Source: JAGZHZ01 sp963929865 (GTDB lineage Bacteria; Bacillota; Clostridia; Lachnospirales; Lachnospiraceae). From it: 39,739 nucleotides of DNA. A model generated the notes under the pieces. It ran no database searches and had not been told where the DNA came from. It saw nothing but the letters and a program-made list of their open reading frames with translations. Position 1 is the first letter of the stretch. Every line of letters starts with the position of its first letter. Location of the stretch: assembly GCA_963929865.1 (NCBI GenBank), contig CAWVKK010000016.1:1-39739 (forward strand). Direction: 5' to 3'. Both the position numbers and the translations under genes were made by a program. Positions 1 through 8,400 of the stretch are shown in pieces.

Positions 1-92
1 AAAACCAATCCACAGTATCTCCAAACAGTATAGCATACAGACCTTGGAGAGGGTCTATAAACACTACTACTTTATAATACGAGGAAATGATT

Positions 93-1679
93 ATGAAGAG
101 ATGGAAAAAGAGTCTCATGCTTGCAGCGGCGGCAGTGATGATGACCGGATGCGGAGCAAATCAGACACAGCCGCAAGACAATACAAACACGGAGAAAACA
201 GACTTGCAAGATACGCAGACGAAGGCAGACGCAGCGGCGGACACGGCGGTGTTTGCCGACACACAGGCGCCGACAAGCCTCGATCTGACGCAGGGATGGA
301 ACAGCTGGTATACCTCGCGGTATGGGATTACGGAAACGCTGTACAAGCTGGACGGCAGCCTGGAGGCGCAGCCGTTTTTGGCGCAGTCGTGCGAGCGGCA
401 GGACGATACGACATGGAAGATCACGATAAAAGAGGGAATTACATTCCAAAACGGCAATCCCCTGACAGCGGACGCAGTCAAAAAATGCTGGGAGAGAACG
501 ATGGAACAAAACGCCAGATTCCAAGAGCTGCTTTTTATCGATTCGATGGAGGCGGACGGTCAGGTTCTGACGGTAAAGACGACAAAACCGGTGACAACGT
601 TTGTCTGCGCACTGGCGGAGCCGCTGACGGGCATTATCGACGTGACCGCGCCGGAGGATCCGGCCAAGCATCCGGTCGGGACAGGACCGTTTTGCGCGGT
701 CAGCTATGAAGTGAAGCAAAAGTGCGAGGTGGAGCGGTACGAAGATTACTGGGGCGGAACCCCGAAGCTGAAGCATGTGACATTCCAGGTAATCAGCGAT
801 CCCAGCGCGATGGCGATGGCGCAGCAGTCAGGGGAGATTGATCTGTCCGTCTCCATGCCTTCCGCGAGTCTGAGCCTATTTGAAGATACGTCCAGGTACG
901 TCATCGACGGCGTAGCCGGATCGCGGGGACAGGTCATCTATCTGAATTTTGAAAATGAATTCCTGCAAGATGACGTTATCCGGACAGCCATCGCAAAAAG
1001 TATTGACAAGGAGAGCTATGCCTCCGTCTTAAACCATAACGCTTCTGTTTCCGCGACGGGGCTGTATCCGGACTTTATGGAGTTTGGAGGCGCCGATGGC
1101 GAAGAATATGATCTGGAGGGAGCAAAAGAGCTTTTGGAGAATGCGGGGTATACAGACAGCGACGGCGACGGGATCGCAGAAAAAGACGGAAAAAATATTG
1201 AGCTGACGATCAAGACGTACAGCACAAAGGCAGAGCTTGTCCCATACTGCGAGGAGATGGCGTCAAAGCTGGGAGAGATCGGCATTTTGCTGGATGTGGA
1301 GACGACGGACTATGACACGCTGGTGGAATATGAGAGAACCGGGGAGTTTGACATGATGATGATCAGCACAAACATGTGTCCGACGGGGAACGCCCAATAT
1401 TTTGCGGATCTTGCCTTCCGCACGGACGGCAGCATGAATTACGGTCACTATTCCAACCCGGAGGTAGACGCGCTTATCGACGAGCTGGACAGAGAGTTTG
1501 ACGTGGAGCGGCAGGCTCAGATCGCAAAAGAGATCCAGCAGAAGATCGTGGACGATACGGGATATCTTGTGGTGGGACACAGCAAGTTTATCATCGTGTA
1601 CAGCACAAAAGTAAAAGGATTCCAGACAAATCCATCGGAGTATTACCTGCTGGACGCAGACGTATGGATAGAGGGGTAA
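93..1679 (+). CDS. Peptide/nickel-type ABC transporter substrate-binding lipoprotein
   Basis: Extracellular solute receptor of a family 5 (DppA/OppA/NikA) importer. The N-terminus is a lipoprotein signal: basic MKRWKK, a hydrophobic stretch and the lipobox MTGC, so the mature protein would be anchored to the outer face of the membrane by that Cys. The body has the family layout, including a GTGPF segment, an YWGG motif and a long C-terminal lobe; 528 residues is normal for the family. Of two in-frame ATGs (87 and 93), the second is chosen because GAGG at 81-84 is 8 nt from it and only 2 nt from the first. Two ATPase genes follow at once. The ligand (nickel, metallophore or peptide) cannot be read from sequence; the resemblance to nickel-binding members is an impression only. 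Confidence 0.87.
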   Translation: MKRWKKSLMLAAAAVMMTGCGANQTQPQDNTNTEKTDLQDTQTKADAAADTAVFADTQAPTSLDLTQGWNSWYTSRYGITETLYKLDGSLEAQPFLAQSCERQDDTTWKITIKEGITFQNGNPLTADAVKKCWERTMEQNARFQELLFIDSMEADGQVLTVKTTKPVTTFVCALAEPLTGIIDVTAPEDPAKHPVGTGPFCAVSYEVKQKCEVERYEDYWGGTPKLKHVTFQVISDPSAMAMAQQSGEIDLSVSMPSASLSLFEDTSRYVIDGVAGSRGQVIYLNFENEFLQDDVIRTAIAKSIDKESYASVLNHNASVSATGLYPDFMEFGGADGEEYDLEGAKELLENAGYTDSDGDGIAEKDGKNIELTIKTYSTKAELVPYCEEMASKLGEIGILLDVETTDYDTLVEYERTGEFDMMMISTNMCPTGNAQYFADLAFRTDGSMNYGHYSNPEVDALIDELDREFDVERQAQIAKEIQQKIVDDTGYLVVGHSKFIIVYSTKVKGFQTNPSEYYLLDADVWIEG

Positions 1680-1691
1680 GGGTGAGAGGAC

Positions 1692-2654
1692 GTGCTTATT
1701 TCGATAAAAAATTTAAGGGTATCGTATGGCGGCGTTCTCATCGTAAAAGATGTAAGCCTTGACGCGGAAGAAGGGGAAACGATCGGAATTGTAGGGGAGA
1801 GCGGATGCGGAAAAAGCACGATGCTGCACGCTTTGATGCAGCTGGATTGCGCAGCGTCATCCACGAGCGAATCCTACGAGTTCAACGGAAACAACCTCAA
1901 AGAGTTCAGCGAGGAAGCGTGGAGGAGACTGCGGGGAAAGGACATGGCGATGATCTTTCAGAACGCAGAGCTGGCGATGGATCCGATGAAAAAAATTTCG
2001 CATTACTTTTATGAGACTGCGCGGATGCACGAAAAGAGAAAAAAGAAAACGCAATGTCTTGAGTCCGCCCAGGCGTGGATGAAAAAGCTGAATTTATCCG
2101 ATACAAAGAGAATTTTAAAGGCTTACCCGTATGAACTCAGCGGCGGGATGTGTCAGAGAGTCGCGATCGCGGCGGCGATGATGAACAGACCAAAGCTGAT
2201 TCTTGCGGATGAACCGACAAGCGCGCTCGACGTGACGTCCCAGGCGGAGGTGATCAAGACGATGAGACAGCTCAAAGAGGAATGCTGTACCTCCATGATC
2301 CTGGTGACTCACAACATGGGCGTGGTCGCGCAGCTTGCCGACAAGGTAGGCGTGATGTACGCAGGAGAACTGATCGAATGGGGAACGGCGCCTGAGATTT
2401 TAAAGACGCCGTCCCACCCATACACGAGAGCGCTCTTGGCGTCGATTCCGAGAATGGACGGAACCATCTCCGAGGGAATACCAGGAAAGCCCCCGGAATA
2501 TGGACAGGAGAGAACAGGCTGCGCCTTTGCGCCAAGATGTGCGAAAAAAAGACCGGAGTGCGGGGGCGCTCCTCCCGACCGATATGAATGCTCAAAGACG
2601 CACTGGGTCAGGTGCAGGATGCCGCAGGCACACACAAAAAAGAGAAAAGGATGA
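1692..2654 (+). CDS. ABC importer ATPase, DppD/NikD type
   Basis: First of two cytoplasmic ATPases energising the importer whose binding protein is the preceding gene. Visible motifs are Walker A GESGCGKST near residue 35, the ABC signature LSGGMCQR, Walker B LILADEPTSALD and the switch histidine in LVTHNMG. After the nucleotide-binding domain comes the oligopeptide/nickel-specific tail with the cysteine pattern CAFAPRC. The start is GTG at 1692, preceded by GAGAGGA; the gene lies 12 bp after the binding-protein stop. 320 residues fits the DppD/OppD/NikD group. Its stop overlaps the next start (ATGA), a sign of translational coupling. Confidence 0.92.
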   Translation: MLISIKNLRVSYGGVLIVKDVSLDAEEGETIGIVGESGCGKSTMLHALMQLDCAASSTSESYEFNGNNLKEFSEEAWRRLRGKDMAMIFQNAELAMDPMKKISHYFYETARMHEKRKKKTQCLESAQAWMKKLNLSDTKRILKAYPYELSGGMCQRVAIAAAMMNRPKLILADEPTSALDVTSQAEVIKTMRQLKEECCTSMILVTHNMGVVAQLADKVGVMYAGELIEWGTAPEILKTPSHPYTRALLASIPRMDGTISEGIPGKPPEYGQERTGCAFAPRCAKKRPECGGAPPDRYECSKTHWVRCRMPQAHTKKRKG

Positions 2655-3451
2655 AAAAAATGTCTGAAAAGATATCTCTGCTGAGGGTAAATCATCTGCG
2701 GAAAGTATTCCGGGAAGGAAGAAAAGAGAAAGCGGCAGTCGACGACGTCAGCTTTTCCGTCGAAGAGGGAGAATGCCTCGGATTAATCGGAGAGAGCGGA
2801 TGCGGGAAAAGCACGACCGTGAATATCATTGCGAGGCTCTTAAAGGAAGACGGCGGCGAAATTTTTTTTGACGGAAAAAAAATCTCACAGGGACGCCGCC
2901 TAAAGCCGGTAGGAAAAGAACTGCAGATGGTGTTTCAAAACCCGAAGGATTCGTTTAACCCGCGCTGCACCCTGATAGAAGGAGTGATGGAGGGAGCGCG
3001 CCATTACAGAATCTATGGAAAAAAAGAACTGCGAGATGCGGCGCGGGAGATGATCGGATATGTGGGATTGAAGGAATCTCTCCTGGATATGCCGGTCCGA
3101 AGATTAAGCGGGGGAGAATGCCAAAGAGCGGCGATCGCCAGAGCGCTGCTGTGCGGTCCCAAGCTGATGATCTGCGACGAAGCGACAAGCGCTCTGGACG
3201 TCTCGGTGCAGGCGCAGGTGATCCACCTGATGAGAAAACTAAAAAAAGAAAAACAGATGACGTTTTTGTTCATCTCCCATGACCTGGCGCTCTCGGCGGC
3301 AATCTGCGACAAGATTGCGGTCATGAAAGACGGGAAAATTGCAGAATACGGATTGGCAGGCGAGATCCTTCACAGACCGAAGGATCCGTATACGCAGCTG
3401 CTCTTAAAGAGCGCGCTGTCTGCAGACGGAAATCTTTATCTGAACAGCTGA
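2651..3451 (+). CDS. ABC importer ATPase, DppF/NikE type
   Basis: Second ATPase of the same importer. It carries Walker A GESGCGKST, signature LSGGECQR, Walker B LMICDEATSALD and the H-loop FLFISHD. At 266 residues it is shorter than DppD and lacks the long cysteine-bearing tail, as expected for NikE/DppF-like partners. The ATG at 2651 overlaps the previous TGA; an alternative ATG lies 9 nt later. No permease gene is visible; the two membrane subunits may be upstream of the window or elsewhere. The 3' end of the coding sequence forms one arm of the transcription terminator. Confidence 0.92.
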   Translation: MKKMSEKISLLRVNHLRKVFREGRKEKAAVDDVSFSVEEGECLGLIGESGCGKSTTVNIIARLLKEDGGEIFFDGKKISQGRRLKPVGKELQMVFQNPKDSFNPRCTLIEGVMEGARHYRIYGKKELRDAAREMIGYVGLKESLLDMPVRRLSGGECQRAAIARALLCGPKLMICDEATSALDVSVQAQVIHLMRKLKKEKQMTFLFISHDLALSAAICDKIAVMKDGKIAEYGLAGEILHRPKDPYTQLLLKSALSADGNLYLNS

Positions 3452-3493
3452 CTGTTCAGATTCAGGATGGCGTCTGCACACGGCGCTTTTTTT
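3413..3493 (+). terminator. Compound intrinsic terminator overlapping the end of the ABC operon
   Basis: The outer stem pairs 3413-3428 with 3471-3486 (one mismatch, one G-U) and is followed by seven T. Nested inside is a perfect 10-bp hairpin, 3438-3447 with 3452-3461, that straddles the TGA stop. About 40 bases of coding sequence are therefore part of the terminator. Confidence 0.85.
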
Positions 3494-3568
3494 CTGTCAA
3501 AAATATCAAGTCTGCTGTAAAATCAGCCGCAGATTTGGAAGAAAATACCATATTAATTAGGAAGCTTT

Positions 3569-3613
3569 TCGGCACAAAAAAATAAAAAAAACAGGGCTGA
3601 ATGAACAGCCCTG
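3569..3613 (-). terminator. Intrinsic terminator facing the invertible element
   Basis: Reading the minus strand, the 8-bp stem CAGGGCTG (3606-3613 with 3592-3599) is followed by a T-rich tract with only one interruption before 3576. It has no T tract on the plus strand, so it acts on leftward transcripts. Its edge lies 20 bp outside the left inverted repeat, where it would stop the transcript from the outward promoter at 3663-3691 after about 65-80 nt. Confidence 0.82.
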
Positions 3614-3633
3614 CAGATCTGCACTTTTCCTGT

Positions 3634-3653
3634 TTCGTAGAATATCTAATTCT
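3634..3653 (+). repeat. Left inverted repeat / recombinase crossover site
   Basis: TTCGTAGAATATCTAATTCT, an exact inverted match to 5157-5176. The site has the form expected for a tyrosine recombinase: two 9-bp arms in inverted order, TTCGTAGAA (3634-3642) and TTCTATGAA (3650-3658, one mismatch to a perfect inverted arm), around a 7-bp spacer TATCTAA (3643-3649). Confidence 0.9.
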
Positions 3654-3655
3654 AT

Positions 3656-3691
3656 GAACCTCATTCTAACACCTTTTTTTCTTAAAATCAA
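3656..3691 (-). promoter_or_regulatory. Outward-facing promoter of the invertible segment
   Basis: On the minus strand, -35 TTGATT (3691-3686), a 17-bp spacer, and -10 TAGAAT (3668-3663) preceded by TGt, an extended -10. The predicted start near 3656 is 3 bp from the inner edge of the left repeat. In this orientation the product would be a short RNA ended by the terminator at 3569-3613. In the inverted orientation the same promoter would transcribe the repeat, the 230-nt leader and the gene at 5407. Confidence 0.85.
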
Positions 3692-4213
3692 GATATTTTT
3701 TCCATTTGATACATTATTATCCTTATTTTGCAATATATGTTATTTTGCGAAACGGCACTTTTTTGAACAAAAAAACAGCTATTTTTTCGAAAGAAGACGC
3801 GCCCGCGGCAAGATAAAAAAATAACATCTTTCAAAATGCATAAAATAATGGTATGATTGTTTTTAAACTTCAGCACAGTGATACCATCTCTGAAAATTCT
3901 GCACGCAAAAGCACTCATTTTGTTGAAGTTTTTTGCTATGTCTCGGGCTTTTTTTCTACCCTTTCTGTGTTCTGTCTCACACAGCGGATCTGTGCAGCTG
4001 TGTCCATTATCATCGCCTGCTTTTTAAATCTGTCAGGCGGCGCAGATCTCTCATACTGCGCCGCGATACGTGTCTCTTTTTATTCTTAACTGTCTCAAAC
4101 TCAAATACCCTTTTGTTTTCAGCAATCTTGCAGCAATCGTGACTTATCAAGATGATATGATTTTGTTACTGTATCATTTCTGTTTTAATTTTAGAAAAAA
4201 GAAAGGTATTACT
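3692..4213. other. A+T-rich non-coding stretch upstream of the recombinase gene
   Basis: About 520 bp with no convincing gene. Short open frames here (minus 3688-3918; plus 3853-4089 and 3933-4142) have no good ribosome binding site or recognisable composition. The recombinase promoter should lie here, but no -35/-10 pair stands out. The length may provide regulatory or accessory binding sites for the recombinase. Confidence 0.5.
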
Positions 4214-5164
4214 ATGGAACAAACAAAAACTGTTTTTACAGAAATCATTTTTCAGTGGCTGTCAAACAGCAGCACACAAATAACATATTCTACCTTCGTA
4301 AAATATGAACAGCTTATTCGAAACCATATCAAGCCATATTTTAATCTCGTTACATGCAGTGATTTAAGCGCGCAGGTACTGGAAGAATTTTATGATTCTC
4401 TGTGCGGGCATGACGCCCCCACCCCGCTGTCGGAGAGCAATATACGGACGATCCTTATGATTGTGAATCACTCGCTTGAATTTGCTTATCACCGTCAGAT
4501 GCTCAGAGAGTCGTTCCATATCAAACCTTGTCTCTCGAAATCGAGACCGATTGTCCGCGTTTTTTCCACAGAAGAGCAGAGCAGGCTGGAAAAGTATGTG
4601 TACCGCAATAAGGATTCCTATTCTCTGGCGGTGCTGCTCGCCCTCTACTCCGGAATCCGGATCGGGGAGTTATGCGCGTTAAAGTGGAAAGATATTGATT
4701 TCGACAATGATTCGGTAAAGATCACCAAGACGATACAGCGCTTAAAGTCCGCCCCCGCAGCTGAGGGAAAGACAGAATTGGTCGTATCTTCGCCCAAAAG
4801 CAGATCTTCGCGCAGAATTATTCCGCTGCCTAAGTTTGTGATGGAATATCTGTATGATTTTCAAACTCTGCGCAGCGATAAGGAATTGTTTCTGATCGGC
4901 GGAAAGGCTTTGCCGTGCGAACCGCGCACCTTGCAGTATGCGTACAAAAGAATCTTAAAAAAATGCGAGATCCGCTATCTGAACTTTCACTGCCTCCGCC
5001 ATACGTTTGCCACCCGGTGCGTGACGATAGGGTGGGACGTCAAGACCTTAAGCGAAATTCTCGGTCATTCTGACATCAAGGTCACGATGGACTACTATTT
5101 TCATTCGTCCTTCGAGTACAAGAGATCTCAGATGAACAAGCTTTTCCTGCTATCGCAGAATTAG
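4214..5164 (+). CDS. Tyrosine recombinase / DNA invertase inside the invertible segment
   Basis: Site-specific recombinase of the phage-integrase (XerC/D-like) family, expected to cut and exchange strands at the two inverted repeats that bracket it. It has an N-terminal SAM-like core-binding domain (about residues 5-100) and a C-terminal catalytic domain. The catalytic set is complete: Arg149 in SGIRIGE, Lys195 in the SPKS hairpin, His259 and Arg262 in HCLRH, His285 in LGHS, and Tyr295 as nucleophile in YYFH. At 316 residues it is full length. The ATG at 4214 follows AAAGG by 7 nt; the open frame extends upstream to 4070 but lacks a binding site there. The TAG stop lies in the crossover spacer, so the last codons double as recombination site. 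The neighbouring large surface-protein gene is the likely regulated target. Confidence 0.92.
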   Translation: MEQTKTVFTEIIFQWLSNSSTQITYSTFVKYEQLIRNHIKPYFNLVTCSDLSAQVLEEFYDSLCGHDAPTPLSESNIRTILMIVNHSLEFAYHRQMLRESFHIKPCLSKSRPIVRVFSTEEQSRLEKYVYRNKDSYSLAVLLALYSGIRIGELCALKWKDIDFDNDSVKITKTIQRLKSAPAAEGKTELVVSSPKSRSSRRIIPLPKFVMEYLYDFQTLRSDKELFLIGGKALPCEPRTLQYAYKRILKKCEIRYLNFHCLRHTFATRCVTIGWDVKTLSEILGHSDIKVTMDYYFHSSFEYKRSQMNKLFLLSQN

Positions 5165-5176
5165 ATATTCTACGAA
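5157..5176 (-). repeat. Right inverted repeat / recombinase crossover site
   Basis: Exact inverted copy of 3634-3653. The outer arm TTCTACGAA (5168-5176) is conserved; the inner arm ATCGCAGAA (5152-5160) is a 7-of-9 match and belongs to the recombinase coding sequence. The recombinase stop codon (5162-5164) lies in the 7-bp spacer (5161-5167). Confidence 0.9.
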
Positions 5177-5406
5177 CATTCGAGTGCAAACAAAGAAAAA
5201 ATTGGATGTTCAGGGATATCATACCTGGAAAAAGGGGGAGATGTTCGCAGAGCAAAATGCATTTGGAGTGACAAGTAGAAATTGAAAGAAAGGATTGAAA
5301 CGCAGAAAAATTTCAGAATGTCTGCGTTGCAAGAAAAACAGTGACACAGGATGTGTACTGTTCAGGCGGATGTGAGATATCCGTTTTATGCAGAAGGAGG
5401 ATCATA
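5177..5406 (+). promoter_or_regulatory. Untranslated leader of the surface-protein gene
   Basis: No convincing sigma-A promoter is visible in these 230 bp, which supports the idea that the gene depends on a promoter delivered by the adjacent invertible segment. An 8-bp perfect hairpin (AACGCAGA at 5299-5306 with TCTGCGTT at 5321-5328) has no T tract, so it is more likely a leader structure than a terminator. A strong ribosome binding site, AAGGAGG, ends at 5400. Readthrough from the recombinase gene is not blocked by any visible terminator. Confidence 0.6.
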
Positions 5407-8400
5407 ATGAAAGGAAAGACAAACAAAGTAGCCAGTGTAATTTTAGCGGCTACAGTTGTATCCACGGCTGTTCCGACACCGATTTATGCAGAGGAAGTGA
5501 TTGTACAGCAAAGCGAAACAGAGCTGGCAGAGACACAGCCGATTACAGAGGCAGAGACACAGCCAGTCACGGAGGCAGAAACGCAGCCAGTAACAGAAGC
5601 GCCGGTAACAGAGACAGAGGCGCCAGAGACAGAGGCGCCGGTAGCAGAGACAGAAGCGCCAGAGACAGAGGCACCGGTAGCAGAGACGGAAGCGCCAGAG
5701 ACAGAGGCACCGGTAGCAGAGACAGAAGCGCCAGAGACAGAGGCACCGGTAACAGAGACAGAGCCAGTAACAGAAGCACCGGTAACAGAAGTACCAGAGA
5801 CAGAAGCGCCGGTAGCAGAGACAGAAGCAGTGACAGAACCTGTGACGGAGACAGAAAAAGAGACGGAGTCACAGGTAAAATCTGTAGTGGAACCAACAGA
5901 ATTTACAATGACATATGGTCGTGATGCAAATGGAACGTACGTGATTATTACAGGACTTGAGGCAGGTGTCAGTGCAACCGGAAGCTTGGTAATTCCAGAA
6001 AGCATTAACGGTTATCCTGTCAAAGCGATCGCAGACAATGCATTTAATGGAAGAGGCGGATTTACAGGAGAGCTGAGACTGCCGTCCACACTGACAAGCA
6101 TTGGAGCCTGGGCATTCGCAGGATGTGAATTTACAAGCTTTACAGGACTGCCGTCAGGACTGACCTATATCGGAGATTCTGCATTTCAGGGATGCGGCAG
6201 CCTGAGCGGAAGTCTTGTGATCCCGGCATCTGTTCAGACGATTGGAAATAATGTATTTGCAGGCTGCAGTTTCACAAGTCTGAGCTTGTCAGAGGGTCTG
6301 CTCGCCATCGGAGACGGAGCATTCCAGGGCTGTGCGGGACTGTCAGGAGAGTTAAGTCTGCCAGGCAGCCTGACAGAGATCGGAGCAAACGCGTTTGCAG
6401 GCTGTACAGGTTTGACAGGAAACTTAAATATCGGAGCAGGTGTGACAGAAATCGGAGCAGGAGCATTCCAGGGCTGTACAGGACTGAGCGGAAGCGTTAA
6501 TTTCCCGGCTGGTCTTACGACAATCGGAGCAAATGCGTTCGCAGGCTGTACAGGACTGAGCGGAAGCCTTGTATTCCCGGATAAATTAAACTACATCGGA
6601 GCAAATGCGTTCTCAGGATGCAGCGGTCTGGCAGGAAGCCTTGAGCTGAACAGCAATCTTGTAATTGAAGCCGGAGCATTCACAGGATGCACAAACTTCT
6701 CGAATTTAAAACTGGCGAATATGGCAAACCTTGACGGTGTGATGACTGCATTAAATGAGATCGGCTATAAGAATATGACAGGCAGTCTGGAACTGAACAA
6801 TGTAAATATTGTACCGGCAGGAGTATTCAACGGCAGCAAATTTACAAGCCTGAAATTAATCAATGTAAAAAATCTTGCAGCGGAAGCATTCAAAGACTGC
6901 GCAGGCATGACAGGCACTCTGGAAATCAGCGGCGTGGAAAGTATTGGAGACAACACATTCAGCGGCTGCAATTTCACAGGATTAAAGATTTCAAACGTAG
7001 GAACAATCCAAATCGATGCATTTAAAAACTGCGGCAGCCTTACAGGTACGTTAGAGTTAACCGATGTGGATGCAGTGTCAGAAGCAGCATTTGCAAACTG
7101 CGGATTCACAGCTTTAAAGATTACGAATGTGGGAACGATCGGAGAAAGAGCATTCGTAGGGTGCGCTCAGCTGACAGGCACATTAGAGTTAAACGGCGTC
7201 AACACAATCGGAGCAAACGCATTTACAGGAACGAACTACTCCAGCCTGAAGCTGACAGACGTTGGAACGATCACGACAGATGCGTTCAAGGGATGCGAGA
7301 ACTTCAGAGGAAGTCTGGAATTAGTAAATGTTGATGTGATAGAAGAAAGCGCATTTGCAGAGTATGACTTTACAAGTCTGAAACTGACAAATGTAGGAAC
7401 AATCGGAGCAAGAGCATTTGAGGGATGCAACGATTTCACAGGAACACTGGATCTGAGCAGCGTAGGTGCAATCGGAGAGGCAACGTTCTCAAATTGTACC
7501 GGATTTACAGGCTTAGTTCTGTCTGACAAAATGACAGTCATTCCGGCAAGCGCATTTTCAAGCTGTACAGGTCTTGCAGGCTCGCTGGATCTGAAGAATG
7601 TAACTGAAATCGGACAGAATGCATTCTATGGCTGCAGCGGCCTGACCGGAGAATTAAATTTAAGCAAAGTAAAAACAATCAAGGGAAGCGCATTCCAGGG
7701 CTGCAGCGGTCTGACAGGAAAATTAGATTTAAGCGGCGTTACTTACATCGAGTATGCGGCATTTAAAGACTGCAGCGGACTGACAAGCTTAGTATGGTCT
7801 GCTTCCATCAAAGAAGTTCCGGAAGATATCTTCGCAGGCTGTACCGGATTTGCAGGAATGCTGGATCTGACAGGCGTAACGGCAATCGGAAATAACGCGT
7901 TTAAAGACTGCGCAGGCTTTACAGAGTGCATCGTTCCGGATATCTTACATATCGGAAACAGCGCATTTGAAAACTGCAGCGGCTTTACCGGAAGCTTAGA
8001 TCTGACAAAGATCATCACAATCGGCACAAGCGCATTTGCAGGATGCACCGGATTCGACGGCCGTCTGTACATCAACGGCGCTACGGCAAACAATACGATC
8101 GTATCTGCAAACGCATTTGCAGGATGCAGCGGCTTTACAACATTGAGACTGGCAAATGTGACAGAGGTTCATGAGAGCGCATTCGAAGGCTGTACCGGAT
8201 TTACAGGAAATCTGACATTAGAAGGCATTGATGTGATCGGAAACAATGCGTTCAAAGACTGTGTCGGTTTTACCGGAACCTTGACATTAGACGGAGCAAA
8301 ACAGATGGGAACCGGCGTCTTCTCAGGATGCACAGGCTTCACAAATCTGGTTCTGAAAAATATGGAAACCATTCCGGCAAGCATTGTAGAGAACTGTACA

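Larger units (their letters stand above)
3634..5176. mobile_element. Invertible DNA segment carrying its own tyrosine recombinase and an outward promoter
   Basis: The 1543-bp interval is bounded by perfect 20-bp inverted repeats and contains one clear gene, a tyrosine recombinase, plus a strong promoter pointing out past the left repeat. Inverted repeats with a recombinase predict inversion rather than excision. Outside the left end is a terminator; outside the right end is the leader of a giant surface-protein gene. As drawn, the promoter faces the terminator (OFF); after inversion it would face the surface-protein gene (ON). The non-coding part is markedly A+T-rich compared with the flanking genes. 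The structure is seen directly; the switching is inferred. Confidence 0.87.

Noticed and set aside
3688..3918. 76-codon open frame on the minus strand inside the invertible segment
   Set aside because: No ribosome binding site, strongly A+T-driven composition, and it ends over the outward promoter; more likely non-coding.
3853..4142. Two overlapping short plus-strand open frames before the recombinase gene
   Set aside because: Low-complexity hydrophobic translations, no binding site, and they overlap each other; treated as chance frames.
5484..6005. Long minus-strand open frame rich in Ser/Val/Thr opposite the stalk repeats
   Set aside because: It is the antisense of a simple coding repeat, which keeps other frames open by chance.
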